From contig NZ_JAVAMS010000001.1 in assembly GCF_030730945.1 (NCBI RefSeq), forward strand, positions 434,001-498,000: 64,000 nt of DNA, in the 5' to 3' direction. This stretch comes from Aurantiacibacter poecillastricola. Lineage in GTDB: Bacteria; Pseudomonadota; Alphaproteobacteria; Sphingomonadales; Sphingomonadaceae. The translations under genes were made by a program, and so were the position numbers. Below are positions 52,615 through 62,382 of the stretch, piece after piece; position 1 is the stretch's first letter; every line of letters begins with the position of its first letter. Below the pieces are notes generated by a model that ran no database searches, was not told the origin of the DNA, and saw nothing but the letters and a program-made list of their open reading frames with translations.

Positions 52615-53397
52615 ATGGCGCATCTGTTCATTTTTGGGCTCGGATACACGGCAAAACGTATCGCTGCATTGGCGAAATCCGCCGGATGGCAGGTCTCGTC
52701 CACCGGTTCGGACGGAGATGTGGAGTTTGCGGACCGCGATTCGGTGCTGGCGAGGTTGCGGGAGGCGAGTCACGTACTTTCCTCCGTCCCGCCCGACAGG
52801 GACAGCGGCCTCGACCCGGTGCTGGATAGCTACGGGCGTGGTTTTCCTCCTGCATGGTACGGTTATCTGTCCTCGACCGGCGTCTATGGCGATGCCGGCG
52901 GTGCTTGGGTGGACGAAAGCTCCCCGATGGGCACGGGTCGGCGCACCGCGCGCAGCGAAGCGGACGCCTTGTGGCTGCAGCTTGGCGCGCGGGTGTTCCG
53001 CCTTCCCGGAATCTACGGTCCGGGCCGCAGCGCGTTCGACCGCATCGCGGCAGGCAAGGCGCACCGGATCGACCTGCCGGGACAGGTCTTCAGCCGTGTC
53101 CATGTCGACGACATCGCCAGCGGCGTGATGGCGGCGCTCGCCAGCGATGCGCCCCCCGGTGCCTACAACCTCGCCGACGACCTGCCGACTAGCCAGAACG
53201 CCGTTATCGAGGAAGCCTGCCGCTTGCTCGGCCAAGATCCGCCGCCCCTGCAGGGCATCGAGGAGGCTGGCCTCTCCCCGATGGCGCGGGGTTTCTATGC
53301 AGAGAACCGCCGCGTCGCAAATGGCAAGGCGAAGCGAGTGCTGGGCTGGCGTCCGGCCTATCCGACCTACCGCGAGGGTCTACTCGCCCTCGCCTGA
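52615..53397 (+). CDS. NAD(P)-binding epimerase/dehydratase-like SDR protein
   Basis: A 260-residue Rossmann-fold protein similar to extended SDRs (YeeZ-like). FGLGYTAKRIA (about 6-16) binds the nucleotide; YLSSTGVYGD and RLPGIYGPGRS are the extended-SDR landmarks. The substrate is unknown. Its last 18 bases overlap the end of the convergent EamA gene. Confidence 0.85.
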   Translation: MAHLFIFGLGYTAKRIAALAKSAGWQVSSTGSDGDVEFADRDSVLARLREASHVLSSVPPDRDSGLDPVLDSYGRGFPPAWYGYLSSTGVYGDAGGAWVDESSPMGTGRRTARSEADALWLQLGARVFRLPGIYGPGRSAFDRIAAGKAHRIDLPGQVFSRVHVDDIASGVMAALASDAPPGAYNLADDLPTSQNAVIEEACRLLGQDPPPLQGIEEAGLSPMARGFYAENRRVANGKAKRVLGWRPAYPTYREGLLALA

Positions 53398-54372
53398 GGG
53401 CTCGTCATGGCGAAGACGAGCCGATTGCTGCACCTGAACGCCCTTCTGTCGCCGCGCCCGCAGAGCCAGCACCATGCCGACCACCGCAAGCATCATTCCG
53501 CTCGCGGTAAGCCAGGTCCAGCGATAGCCCTCGAACAGGGTCGAGAGCAGCATGGCGACCGAAATGGTGATGATCGAGTTGTAGGCCGCGCGCCCCGCGC
53601 CGATCTCTCGCACGAGGTTATAATGCAGCGGAAATGTCACCACCGAACCGATCAGGGCGAGATAGACGATACCGCCCCAATAGGCGGTGCCCGAAGGGAG
53701 CGGGGGCGGTCCTGCCGCAAACCAGGCGAAGGCAAGGTCGAACAGCGTACCGTAGAGCATCGCCCAGGCCAGCAGGCTGACCATCGGCACGCCCCTTCCC
53801 GTCGGGTTGGCCTGGATCACATTCGCCACCGATGCAGCGAGGATGCCGATCAGCGCCAGCACGATGCCGAGCCCGACATTTCCGCCGATCACCCCGGCCA
53901 GGGGATTGGCCTGCCATTCGTGCCACAGCAGAAACGACACCCCGACGATGGCAACCGCGCTGCCCCAGATGAAGCCGCTCTGCACTTTCTCGCCAAGAAA
54001 AATTCGCGCGAACAGGGCGTTGGGCACCATCAGCAGGCCAAACATCATCGCGACGATGCCGGATGTGACGTAGAGCTCCGAATGATAGACGAAGAGGAAA
54101 TTGCCGCTGAACTGTGCCAGCCCCACACCCAGCGCAAGCAGGTGCTCGGGCCGGGCCAGCCGCAAGCGCCGCTTCATGAACATGGCGACGAGGAACAGGG
54201 CGGGCGTTGCGAGCGCGAAGCGGTAGAACACAGACCACGCGGCGGGCACCCCGTCGATCTGCCCGGTGATGACGAACCATGTCGAACCCCAGATCGTGCC
54301 GGTCAGCACGAAGGGGACGATAACCCGCAAGCTCAGGATATTGGCCTGAGTCGTGTTGGGGGATGCGCTCAC
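53380..54372 (-). CDS. EamA/DMT-family transporter
   Basis: A 330-residue protein with ten predicted membrane helices in two EamA repeats; TGTIWGSTWFVITG opens the first. Members export amino acids or metabolites; the substrate is unknown. The GTG at 54370-54372 overlaps the aldolase stop (GTGA) and is preferred over a longer frame whose N-terminus is not membrane-like. Confidence 0.85.
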   Translation of the reverse strand: MSASPNTTQANILSLRVIVPFVLTGTIWGSTWFVITGQIDGVPAAWSVFYRFALATPALFLVAMFMKRRLRLARPEHLLALGVGLAQFSGNFLFVYHSELYVTSGIVAMMFGLLMVPNALFARIFLGEKVQSGFIWGSAVAIVGVSFLLWHEWQANPLAGVIGGNVGLGIVLALIGILAASVANVIQANPTGRGVPMVSLLAWAMLYGTLFDLAFAWFAAGPPPLPSGTAYWGGIVYLALIGSVVTFPLHYNLVREIGAGRAAYNSIITISVAMLLSTLFEGYRWTWLTASGMMLAVVGMVLALRARRQKGVQVQQSARLRHDEPSGEGE

Positions 54373-55364
54373 ACCGAAGCGATGGCCTTGCCCAGAGCCT
54401 GTGCGTGATCCGGATCGGTCGCCCAATGGGTGACGAGGCGGATGCAACTCTCGTCCCAGTCGTAGAAGGAGAAGCCCTGATCGCGCAAAGCGGCACGCTC
54501 GCTGGCAGACATGCGCACGAACAGCTCGTTGATCTCGGCGGGATAGACCAGCCGCTCGCCCGCGCCCTCGGCAATAATCGCTGCCGCCGCATTGGCCGCG
54601 CGGGCGTTATTGAGCCACAGATCGTCTTCCAGCATGGCGAGGATCTGGGCGGCGAGGAAGCGACCCTTGCTTTGCAAATGCCCGGCACGCTTGCGTCGAT
54701 AGCGCAGCATCTCGGCTTTTTCCGTGTCGAACAAGACGACTGCCTCTGCGCCCATGCCGCCGTTCTTCACACAGCCGAAGCTCAGCGCTTCGATGTCTCC
54801 CGCAGCCTCCGCCGTCGATCCTCCGAGAAATGCGCAGGCATTGGCAAAACGCGCGCCGTCCATGTGGAGGCCCAAGCCGTGCTGCCGCGCAAGATCGCCG
54901 ATCTTGGCGAGTTCGCCGGGCCGGTAGCAAAGCCCGTATTCGCTCGCCTGCGTGATGGAAATCGCTTGTGCCGGCACCTGGTGCACTCCGCGCGTGATGC
55001 CCGAAAGCACCTTTTCGATAGCGCCCGAAGTGAGCTTTGCGCCCTCGCCCTCGGCCAGCAGCAGCTTTGCGCCATGCAGGTAGAAGCCCGGCGCGCCGCA
55101 CTCGTCCATCTCGATATGGGCTTCCTCGTGGCAGACCACGCCGCCGTGCGGATCGACCATCGTCGCCAGTGCCAGACAGTTTGCCGCTGTCCCCGTCGCC
55201 ACCCACAGCGCCGCACATTCGCGCCCGAACAGCGTAGTGAAGCGCGCGTCCATCTCGCGGCTCAACGCGTCGGTATCGTAGGGCGTGTCGGGCGCATCGG
55301 CAGCGCGAATCGCCTCCCACAAGCGGGGATGGACGGGCGCTGCGTTGTCGGACAGGAACTGCAT
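54369..55364 (-). CDS. Threonine aldolase/beta-eliminating lyase family enzyme
   Basis: A 331-residue PLP enzyme of the low-specificity threonine aldolase family. MQFLSDNAAPVHPRLWEAI opens it; HEEAHIEMDE and SFGCVKNGGMGAE (with the PLP lysine) are conserved. It cleaves threonine to glycine and acetaldehyde. The ATG at 55364 is chosen by homology; the ribosome site is weak. It is coupled to the EamA gene. Confidence 0.9.
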   Translation of the reverse strand: MQFLSDNAAPVHPRLWEAIRAADAPDTPYDTDALSREMDARFTTLFGRECAALWVATGTAANCLALATMVDPHGGVVCHEEAHIEMDECGAPGFYLHGAKLLLAEGEGAKLTSGAIEKVLSGITRGVHQVPAQAISITQASEYGLCYRPGELAKIGDLARQHGLGLHMDGARFANACAFLGGSTAEAAGDIEALSFGCVKNGGMGAEAVVLFDTEKAEMLRYRRKRAGHLQSKGRFLAAQILAMLEDDLWLNNARAANAAAAIIAEGAGERLVYPAEINELFVRMSASERAALRDQGFSFYDWDESCIRLVTHWATDPDHAQALGKAIASV

Positions 55365-55414
55365 CGCGGAACGCCATGGCCGCGCGGCCCGTTCAGCGCA
55401 AGAAGGAGAAATTG

Positions 55415-55711
55415 ATGTCCGAGATCGCAAGGAACGATGAGACCACGCATGGCAATTACCGCATCGAGGTCGAGGGTAGCGACCGCCCTGCCGAGCTGAC
55501 TTGGCAAGCGCGCGGAGAAGCGCGAATCGTCGACCATACCTTCACCCCGCCCGCGGCGCGTGGCAAGGGCATCGCCTTCAAGCTGGTGGAGGCCGTAGTG
55601 GCCGATGCGCGCGCGCAGGGTTTTACCATCGTGCCGCAATGCCCCTACGTCGCCGCGCAGTTTCGCAAGCATCCCGAATGGGCGGACGTGCGCGCACAGA
55701 TCGAGAGCTGA
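55415..55711 (+). CDS. Small GNAT-type N-acetyltransferase (YjdJ-like)
   Basis: A 98-residue minimal GNAT protein. The acetyl-CoA pyrophosphate loop is seen in PPAARGKGIAFKLVEAVV and ends in QCPYVAAQFRKHPEW, the typical C-terminus of this short family. AAGGAG lies upstream of the ATG. The acceptor is not known. Its stop directly abuts the stop of the convergent PH-domain gene. Confidence 0.88.
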   Translation: MSEIARNDETTHGNYRIEVEGSDRPAELTWQARGEARIVDHTFTPPAARGKGIAFKLVEAVVADARAQGFTIVPQCPYVAAQFRKHPEWADVRAQIES

Positions 55712-57316
55712 TCATCGCGGCAACTTGGCGAAGTCCACCGCGGCGATCGACTCGAGCACTTTCGCGCGGATCGCATACGCCTCCTCCAGCGGCAGGCCGG
55801 GGATCTCGAAGGTCCCGCCGGCAAGGCCGAACTTGAGGCTGGCATAGCCGCGCCAGCGTGAGAGCGGGCCTTGCGATACTTCAACCGACTGCAGCTTCAC
55901 CCGGCTGGCGATCTCGGTACGCGGGGCGAGCCAGTTGCGACGCGTATAGACGAAGCGCTCGTCAACGCCGTGCCGCTGGAACCGCCAAAGGAACAGTTGC
56001 TGCGCCGCGAAGGCTAGTCCGAACACCACCATGATGGCCGCCCCGATGCCGAGGCCCTGCGCCTCGGGCGGTAGCGTTGCTTTCGCCAGCAGGAAGCCGA
56101 GCGCCGCGGCAAAGCAGGTTCCTGCGCTCAGCAAGGCCTTGTCGAAGCGGTAATCGGGGCTTGGCCTGTGCCAGTCGACGGCTTCGCCCGGTAAGGCGAA
56201 GCCCGCCTCGCGAGCGATAGGGGCGATCTCCTCCATCCTGGCGAAGGGCGCAACCTCGTGATTGGCGTTCTTCGCATCCTGCGCCAGACTGATGACAGAG
56301 AGGCCGTACCAGCCGAAGCGTCGGCGGATGATACCGGTTTTAACGATCAGCGCCTGCACGCGATGGATCGGCATGACGACATCGGTCTTCGTCAGCAGGC
56401 CGCGCCGCCTGCGAAATCCCTTCGGCGTGCGTTCCAGCCGGAATGCCCAGTCCTGGATGAAGGTGCGAACCACGCCCGACACCATGCCGATCGCGATGAC
56501 CGACACCAGCGCATAGAGGATCGCGGCCACGCGCGCGGCGAAGCTGTAGGAGGAAAAGGCCTCTTCCGCGCTCGTCAGCGTCTCGTTGCTGGCGATCGAG
56601 GCGATGGTGCCCCACACGTCGAAAGGCAGGAAGGCCTCGAATTGCTGCAGCGTACCGATAAGGACGGCGAACACCACCAGCGAGAAATTGAACAGTCCAT
56701 AGAGGAACAGGCGGCCGGGCGGCATCGCGAAAAGCAGCTCTCCGCGTTCGGAAGCTACGGAGGCGGGCTCGGCAGCGCGGTCCGTCGCATCGAGCGGAGC
56801 CGGCTCGGCGTTTTCCTCCTCTACCAGCGCGCGCACGGTCTCGCGCAGCGTCTCGCCCTGTTCCTCTGTCACATAGGCGAGTCGCAGTTCCTCCTTGCCG
56901 CCCGCCCCGGTCTCGAACTTCACTTCGACCAGGCCGAGCAGTCGCGGCACCAGTTTCTGCTCGAGGCTGACGTCCTGAATACGCTCGTATGGTACCGAAC
57001 GGGCCGAGCGGCTGAGGATGCCTTGCTCCATCCGCACGTCGTTCTCGCCCACGCGGTAACGAAGGCGCACCCAGCCCAGCCACGCTCCGAACAGGTTGAT
57101 CGCGATGATCAGGACCAGGATCGGCACGAGATAGGGCGTGGCCCAGGACAGTCCCGCGCTCGCGGGCCCGTTGCTCGCAGAGCCGTAAATTACCAGCACT
57201 GCCGGGATGACGGCGCTCGCCAGCGTACGCGCCATCTGTACCGCCATCGACAACGGATGGACGCGGTGCCACTCGCCTCTCGCCGTGCCGGTGTTGACGG
57301 GCAGCGCCTCGCTCAC
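55712..57316 (-). CDS. Bacterial PH-domain membrane protein (YdbT-like)
   Basis: A 534-residue protein with several membrane helix pairs alternating with bPH2 domains; the repeated motif RSARSVPYERIQDVSLEQ and a later LAPRTEIASRVKLQSVEVSQ are typical. Such proteins usually act with a smaller PH partner, here the next gene. The biochemical role is unknown. The start overlaps the small partner's stop by four bases. Confidence 0.85.
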   Translation of the reverse strand: MSEALPVNTGTARGEWHRVHPLSMAVQMARTLASAVIPAVLVIYGSASNGPASAGLSWATPYLVPILVLIIAINLFGAWLGWVRLRYRVGENDVRMEQGILSRSARSVPYERIQDVSLEQKLVPRLLGLVEVKFETGAGGKEELRLAYVTEEQGETLRETVRALVEEENAEPAPLDATDRAAEPASVASERGELLFAMPPGRLFLYGLFNFSLVVFAVLIGTLQQFEAFLPFDVWGTIASIASNETLTSAEEAFSSYSFAARVAAILYALVSVIAIGMVSGVVRTFIQDWAFRLERTPKGFRRRRGLLTKTDVVMPIHRVQALIVKTGIIRRRFGWYGLSVISLAQDAKNANHEVAPFARMEEIAPIAREAGFALPGEAVDWHRPSPDYRFDKALLSAGTCFAAALGFLLAKATLPPEAQGLGIGAAIMVVFGLAFAAQQLFLWRFQRHGVDERFVYTRRNWLAPRTEIASRVKLQSVEVSQGPLSRWRGYASLKFGLAGGTFEIPGLPLEEAYAIRAKVLESIAAVDFAKLPR

Positions 57317-57786
57317 AGCGACTCGCGCTTCACATGTGCTCGGATTGCCTCGCGAATGGAGATTGCATCCGCATGCGCCAGTCCCGGCAGGGTGACCGAG
57401 GCGTTATGTGTGCCTGCCGTGTGCAGGATGAGCCGGGCGATGCCGAACGCGCGCTCAAGCGGGCCCTGCTCTACATCGAGATGCTGGACGCGGCTGAATG
57501 GCACGACGGTATCGGCATGGAATAGCACCCCCTTCACCACGCGCAGCCGGTCCGCCCCCATGTGATAGCCGCGCGCCAGGTAACGCTTGATCGGCACGAG
57601 CATGACGAAAACGAGCGCAATCAGGACAGGCACGATCAGCGGCGCCCAGGTCCAGGGTGCGGGCAACACCTCCGCGAACCCCAGCACAAGAGCCGCGACA
57701 AGAAACGGCAGGACCGTCAGCGCCCCCTCGATTCGCATGACCGTGGTATAGGCGGGATCGAGCTTCGATAGCGGTTCGGTGTCCAT
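57313..57786 (-). CDS. Bacterial PH-domain membrane protein (YdbS-like)
   Basis: A 157-residue protein with two membrane helices (about 23-60) and one bPH2 domain (MGADRLRVVKGVLFHADTVV, VPFSRVQHLDVEQGPLER). It pairs with the 534-residue protein encoded directly after it. The ATG at 57786 is preferred; an upstream GTG at 57795 is possible. Confidence 0.85.
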   Translation of the reverse strand: MDTEPLSKLDPAYTTVMRIEGALTVLPFLVAALVLGFAEVLPAPWTWAPLIVPVLIALVFVMLVPIKRYLARGYHMGADRLRVVKGVLFHADTVVPFSRVQHLDVEQGPLERAFGIARLILHTAGTHNASVTLPGLAHADAISIREAIRAHVKRESL

Positions 57787-57795
57787 CAGGTGCAC

Positions 57796-58051
57796 TATAT
57801 CGGTGATACACTATTTGCAAAGCCCTCAAGCGCCGGGCGCAGCGCGTCCGCGCTGCTGGGCTTGCCTCGCATTGGCTGGGGCGGGCGTTCGCCCTTGCGC
57901 AAACATTGCTGGACGGCAAGGTTCTCGGTCGCGCTCAGCGGCCGACGGCGAGCGAATGCGAAGCCCGCGAGCGCCCCGTAACGATGTCGAAGGCGAGTAG
58001 AGGGAATGGCACCGAGGACGCGCGGACGGATGTTCGCGCATGAAACGAATA
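57796..58051. other. 256-base gene-free gap with structured DNA
   Basis: No gene is supported here. It holds nested inverted repeats: outer arms 57817-57825 and 57858-57865 (one bulge), an inner 7-bp stem 57839-57845/57850-57856, and a small hairpin near 57883-57894. The role is unknown; small RNA, promoter clearance or genome repeat are all possible. Confidence 0.4.
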
Positions 58052-58076
58052 ACCATTCTTGCTCTGCAAGAATGGT
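58052..58076 (-). terminator. Hairpin fused to the 3' end of tRNA-Thr
   Basis: Arms ACCATTCTTGC and GCAAGAATGGT form a perfect 11-bp stem with a 3-base loop. The outermost bases are the CCA end of tRNA-Thr itself. On the minus strand TTATTCGTTTC follows. It is probably the tRNA terminator. Confidence 0.7.
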
Positions 58077-58147
58077 GCTGCTGGGGAGGATTGAACTCCC
58101 GGCCTCACCCTTACCAAGGGTGCGCTCTACCACTGAGCTACAGCAGC
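58073..58147 (-). tRNA. tRNA-Thr (anticodon GGT)
   Basis: A 75-base cloverleaf on the minus strand starts GCTGCTG and ends CAGCAGCACCA with encoded CCA. The anticodon stem CACCC/GGGTG closes the loop TTGGTAA, giving anticodon GGT. The T arm has GGGAGTTCAATCC. Confidence 0.95.
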
Positions 58148-58250
58148 ATCCGGGCCTCATGTGCAAGGCAGGCGCGCGCTATTGTCGTCTCGCTCCGGAA
58201 AGTCAAGCCAAGCTTGAGCGCAAGCGCATGTTCGGCCAAGGATGTCTCGC

Positions 58251-58406
58251 ATGAGCAAGGACAATTCGCGCGAAGAACGCCTCGCCGCGCAGCTGCGCGA
58301 AAACCTCAAACGGCGCAAGGCGCAGAAGAAGGCCCTTTCGGCGCCGGAGAACGCGCGGGGGAATGGCGCCACGCAAGACCTTCCCAAGGGCGGCGGCGGA
58401 AGCTAG
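58251..58406 (+). CDS. Small basic protein (51 aa), hypothetical
   Basis: The frame [20 protein letters not shown] and on is a highly charged, helical 51-residue protein with a KRRKAQKK block and a Gly-rich end. The pattern suits a nucleic-acid-binding or ribosome-linked small protein, but no family is known to me. AAGGATG before the ATG may serve as ribosome site. It is 49 bases before gpmA. Confidence 0.6.
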   Translation: MSKDNSREERLAAQLRENLKRRKAQKKALSAPENARGNGATQDLPKGGGGS

Positions 58407-58455
58407 TGCCCGCCGCTCCTGCAAGCCTCGTTTCTACAGGGGAGACCGCTTCGCC

Positions 58456-59142
58456 ATGCCCAAACTGATCCTCGTCCGCCACGGCCAGTCCGAATGGAAC
58501 CTCGCCAACCGCTTTACCGGTTGGTGGGATGTCGACGTCACCGAGAAGGGCGTTGCCGAGGCGAAGGAAGCGGGCCGGCTGCTGAAGGAAAAGGGCGTGC
58601 TGCCCACCATCGCCTACACATCGGTGCAGAAGCGCGCGATCAAGACGCTGCATCTCGCGCTGGAGGAATGCGACCGGCTGTGGATCCCCGAGATCAAGGA
58701 TTGGCACCTCAACGAACGGCATTATGGTGGCCTCACCGGGCTCGACAAGCAGGAGACGCGCGAGAAGCACGGCGACGAGCAGGTGCATATCTGGCGCCGC
58801 AGCTTCGACACCCCGCCTCCGGAGATGGAGAAGGGCGACAAGTACGATCCCGGCGCGGATCCGCGCTACGAAGGTATCGACGTGCCGCAGACCGAGAGCC
58901 TGAAACTCACCATCGAGCGCGTGCTGCCCTACTGGCAGAGCGAGATCCTGCCGAAGCTGGAGGCGGGCGAGACGGTGATCATCTCTGCCCACGGCAATTC
59001 CCTGCGCGCGCTGGTGAAGCACCTGTCGAACATCTCGGACGACGAGATTACCGGGCTCGAGATCCCCACGGGCCAGCCGATCATCTACGAATTCGAAGGC
59101 TCCGCCCCGGTGGGCGAGCGCTACTACCTGAAGGACTCGTGA
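58456..59142 (+). CDS. gpmA: 2,3-bisphosphoglycerate-dependent phosphoglycerate mutase
   Basis: A 228-residue glycolytic enzyme converting 3- to 2-phosphoglycerate. The catalytic [10 protein letters not shown] is at the N-terminus (phospho-His), with [12 protein letters not shown] and [10 protein letters not shown] further on. The ATG at 58456 matches the family start; the longer open frame does not. Four bases separate its stop from purE. Confidence 0.95.
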   Translation: MPKLILVRHGQSEWNLANRFTGWWDVDVTEKGVAEAKEAGRLLKEKGVLPTIAYTSVQKRAIKTLHLALEECDRLWIPEIKDWHLNERHYGGLTGLDKQETREKHGDEQVHIWRRSFDTPPPEMEKGDKYDPGADPRYEGIDVPQTESLKLTIERVLPYWQSEILPKLEAGETVIISAHGNSLRALVKHLSNISDDEITGLEIPTGQPIIYEFEGSAPVGERYYLKDS

Positions 59143-59146
59143 GACG

Positions 59147-59635
59147 ATGACAGCTCCCGTCGCAATCGTCATGGGCAGCCAGTCCGACTGGCCGACGATG
59201 ACGAAGGCCGCTTCGGTTCTCGACCAGCTCGGTATCGAATACGACGCGCGGATCGTTTCGGCGCACCGCACGCCCGACAGGCTGCACGCCTTCGGCAAGG
59301 GCGCGGCGGATGAAGGCTTCAAGGTCATCATTGCGGGCGCGGGTGGCGCGGCGCACCTGCCCGGCATGGTCGCGGCACTGACGCATCTTCCCGTCCTCGG
59401 CGTACCGGTGCAGAGCCGCGCGCTTTCCGGTCTCGACAGCCTCCTTTCCATCGTCCAGATGCCCGCCGGCGTGCCCACCGCGACGCTCGCCATCGGCGAG
59501 GCGGGCGCGACGAATGCCGGCATCCTTGCCGCCTCAATCCTCGCCCTGTCGGACGATGCGCTGGCCGAGCGGCTGAAAACCTTCCGCGCCGAGCAGACCG
59601 GGAACGTGGCCGAAAAGCCGGTGGACCAGGCATGA
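59147..59635 (+). CDS. purE: N5-carboxyaminoimidazole ribonucleotide mutase
   Basis: A 162-residue enzyme rearranging N5-CAIR to CAIR in purine synthesis. GSQSDWPTM near the N-terminus and [13 protein letters not shown] are the active-site blocks. It overlaps purK by four bases; the pair work in sequence. Confidence 0.96.
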   Translation: MTAPVAIVMGSQSDWPTMTKAASVLDQLGIEYDARIVSAHRTPDRLHAFGKGAADEGFKVIIAGAGGAAHLPGMVAALTHLPVLGVPVQSRALSGLDSLLSIVQMPAGVPTATLAIGEAGATNAGILAASILALSDDALAERLKTFRAEQTGNVAEKPVDQA

Positions 59636-60690
59636 GCGCGCTTCCTCCCGGTTCCACCATCGGTATCCTTGGCGGCGGGCAGCTGGGCCGCATGATGGCC
59701 ATGTCCGCCGCGCAGCTTGGCTATCGCTGCCATGTCTATGCGCCCGAAGGCGACAACGTGGCCGCCGACGTCTCGGCCCGTTTCACCAGCGCGCGCTGGC
59801 ACGATACCGAGGCGCTGATAGCCTTCGCGCATGATTGCGACGTCATCACCTACGAGTTCGAGAACGTGCCGGTCGCCCCGTTGCTCAAACTGCCGCAGGA
59901 ACTGCTCGCCCCCGGGCCGCGCGCGCTGGAAGTGGCGCAGGACCGGGTGAAGGAGAAGCGCTTCGTGGAGGATGCTGGCGGCAGGCCTGCGCCCTATGTT
60001 GCGGTCGATCACGACAACGAACTGGCCGGCGCGGTCGAGAGGATCGGCGTACCCGGCATCCTCAAGACGCGGCGCGACGGCTATGACGGCAAGGGCCAGT
60101 GGGCGATTGACAGCGGCGCGGACGCGCAGGGCATCCGCATTCCCGAGACCGGCTGCGTCTACGAGGCGAAGCTCGCTTTCGAATGCGAATTCTCGGTCAT
60201 TCTCGTGCGCGGACGCGATGGCGAGGTGCGCTTCTGGGATTCCACCCGCAACCGACACGACAAGGGCATCCTTGCTCATTGCGAGCTTCCCGCCCCTGCA
60301 ATCGTGGGAGAGCAACTGGAACAGGCGCGCGGCCTGGCGGCCAAGGTTGCCGAGGCGCTGGGCTATATCGGCGTGCTGACGCTGGAGTTCTTCGCGACGA
60401 AGGATGGCCCGGTGTTCAACGAGATGGCGCCGCGGGTGCACAATTCGGGCCACTGGACCATCGAAGGGGCCGTCACCAGCCAGTTCGAAAACCATGTCCG
60501 CGCCATTTGCGGCCTGCCGCTGGGCGATACTCGCAGCGTGTCCGATACGATGGTGATGGACAACCTCATCGGCAGGCAGGCGCTCGATCTCGCCACGCAT
60601 CTCGCGGACGGGCGCGCGCATGTGCACCTCTACGGCAAGTCTGAGGCGCGCGCAGGGCGCAAGATGGGTCATGTCACCTGGGTCGGGTGA
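59632..60690 (+). CDS. purK: N5-carboxyaminoimidazole ribonucleotide synthase
   Basis: A 352-residue ATP-grasp enzyme making N5-CAIR from AIR, bicarbonate and ATP, the substrate of Pur[14 protein letters not shown] opens it; [13 protein letters not shown] is the nucleotide-binding loop and [15 protein letters not shown] the C-terminal active-site block. It overlaps purE by four bases; folA follows after 10 bases. Confidence 0.96.
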   Translation: MSALPPGSTIGILGGGQLGRMMAMSAAQLGYRCHVYAPEGDNVAADVSARFTSARWHDTEALIAFAHDCDVITYEFENVPVAPLLKLPQELLAPGPRALEVAQDRVKEKRFVEDAGGRPAPYVAVDHDNELAGAVERIGVPGILKTRRDGYDGKGQWAIDSGADAQGIRIPETGCVYEAKLAFECEFSVILVRGRDGEVRFWDSTRNRHDKGILAHCELPAPAIVGEQLEQARGLAAKVAEALGYIGVLTLEFFATKDGPVFNEMAPRVHNSGHWTIEGAVTSQFENHVRAICGLPLGDTRSVSDTMVMDNLIGRQALDLATHLADGRAHVHLYGKSEARAGRKMGHVTWVG

Positions 60691-60700
60691 CGAATGTAGG

Positions 60701-61213
60701 ATGGCCGCCGACATGCTCTTCATCGTCGCTCGCGCGACCAATGGCGTGATCGCGAAGGATGGCGCCGTGCCCTGGGCGATCCGCGAGGACCTGAAGCGCT
60801 TCAAGCGCCTAACCATGGGCCAAGATGGTTTGGGAATGCCGATGATCATGGGCCGCAAGACCTTCGAGAGCCTGCCCGGCCTGCTTCCCGGGCGCCGCCA
60901 TATCGTACTCACGCGGCAGAATGACTGGCAGGCCGCGGGCGCGGAAGTCGCCTCCTCGCCCGACGAAGCGCTCGCGCTGGCAGGTGATGGCGACGTCGCG
61001 GTGATCGGCGGGGCCGAGATCTTCGAGCTGTTCTGGGACCGCGCCACGATCTTCGAACTCACCGAGGTGTTCGAGGATACCGAAGGCGACGTCACCATGC
61101 CCTCCCCCGCCGACGACCCAACATGGCGGGAGGTGGCGCGAGAGAGCCGCCCGGCAAAGGACGGCTTCCCGCCATACGACTTCGTTACGCTCGAGCGGAC
61201 CTCGCTGCGGTGA
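60701..61213 (+). CDS. folA: Dihydrofolate reductase
   Basis: A 170-residue NADPH-dependent enzyme forming tetrahydrofolate. VARATNGVIAKDGAVPW is the N-terminal signature with the active-site Trp and IREDLKRFK follows; GRKTFESLP and GGAEIFELF are cofactor sites. An internal ATG (60713, MLFIVARA) is an alternative start. It overlaps the dipeptidase by four bases. Confidence 0.93.
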   Translation: MAADMLFIVARATNGVIAKDGAVPWAIREDLKRFKRLTMGQDGLGMPMIMGRKTFESLPGLLPGRRHIVLTRQNDWQAAGAEVASSPDEALALAGDGDVAVIGGAEIFELFWDRATIFELTEVFEDTEGDVTMPSPADDPTWREVARESRPAKDGFPPYDFVTLERTSLR

Positions 61214-62382
61214 ACCGCTTCGCCATCGGTTTCGGTGCGGTGCTGCTGGTGGCGCTCGTCGCCTTCTTTACGCTCGCGCCCGGCATTGCCGAGCGGGACA
61301 TGAACCAGATCGACGGCAAGCCGCTTCCGGAAGTAACCGACCAGGCTCAAGCGCTGCATGACAGCCTCACCATCGTCGATCTGCATGGCGATAGCCTGCT
61401 GTGGAAGCGCGACATCCTCGAGCGCGGGGATCGCGGCCACATGGACCTGCCGCGGCTCGCAGATGGCAATGTCGCGCTGCAGGTGTTCTCCAGCGTGACC
61501 AAGAGCCCGAAGGGGCAGAACTACGATTCCAATACAGGCGACACCGACAACATCACCCTGCTCGCCATCGGGCAATTGCAGCCGCTGCGGACCTGGACCT
61601 CGCTGCTGGAGCGTACGCTCTACCATGCGGAGAAGCTGGACCGCGCGGCGGAGGGGTCGGACGGAGCACTGGTGCTGGTCCGCTCCCCCGCCGACATCGT
61701 GCCGGTGCGCGCGCCGGACAGCGCCGATCCGCCGGTCGCGGCGATGCTCTCGGTCGAGGGGTTGCACAACCTGGAGGGCGACATCGACAACCTGCAGCTA
61801 CTCTACGATGCGGGCGTGCGCATGGCGGGGCTCACCCATTTCTTCGACAACGAGCTCGCCGGCTCGATGCACGGCGTGGCGAAGGGCGGGCTCACCGATA
61901 TGGGAAGCGAGGCGGTACGGCGGATGGAGGCGATGGGTATCGTGGTCGACATAGCTCATTGCAGCCGCGCCTGCGTCGCCGATGTACTCGCCATGGCCAC
62001 CCGCCCGGTCGTCTCCAGCCACGGCGGCGTGCAGGCGACCTGCCCGGTCAACCGCAACCTCACCGATGCCGAGATCCGCGGCGTGGCGCGCACCGGCGGC
62101 GTCATCGGCATCGGCTACTGGCCGGGCGCGGTGTGCGACACCTCGCCCGCCGCCATTGTTGCCGCCATGCGCCATGTGCGCGACCTCGTCGGCGTGGAGC
62201 ATGTCGCGCTCGGCAGCGATTTCGACGGCTCCGTCACCATGCGCTTCGACACCTCGCAACTGGTGGGGGTGACGCAGGGCCTGCTCGAGGACGGATGGAG
62301 CGTGGAGGAAATCCGCGCGGCGATGGGCGGCAATGCCCTTCGCGTGCTGGAGAACGGGCTGGAACCGGGAGCGCCCGCATGA
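61210..62382 (+). CDS. Membrane dipeptidase (M19 family)
   Basis: A 390-residue zinc dipeptidase. A GTG start (61210) overlaps folA and gives an N-terminal membrane segment (about 3-22). Metal-site blocks are VDLHGDSLLW, LTHFFDNELAGSMHG, VVDIAHCS and ALGSDFDG. It probably faces the periplasm. It overlaps ribF by four bases. Confidence 0.9.
   Translation: MNRFAIGFGAVLLVALVAFFTLAPGIAERDMNQIDGKPLPEVTDQAQALHDSLTIVDLHGDSLLWKRDILERGDRGHMDLPRLADGNVALQVFSSVTKSPKGQNYDSNTGDTDNITLLAIGQLQPLRTWTSLLERTLYHAEKLDRAAEGSDGALVLVRSPADIVPVRAPDSADPPVAAMLSVEGLHNLEGDIDNLQLLYDAGVRMAGLTHFFDNELAGSMHGVAKGGLTDMGSEAVRRMEAMGIVVDIAHCSRACVADVLAMATRPVVSSHGGVQATCPVNRNLTDAEIRGVARTGGVIGIGYWPGAVCDTSPAAIVAAMRHVRDLVGVEHVALGSDFDGSVTMRFDTSQLVGVTQGLLEDGWSVEEIRAAMGGNALRVLENGLEPGAPA

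Noticed and set aside
57795..58166. 123-codon minus-strand frame through tRNA-Thr
   Set aside because: The frame reads the tRNA as CSSVVERTLGKGEAGSS, a known kind of false gene made by translating tRNA.
58306..61767. 1153-codon open frame on the minus strand
   Set aside because: It lies opposite gpmA, purE, purK and folA, which are certain. Long antisense frames are expected in GC-rich DNA, and the translation has no family features.
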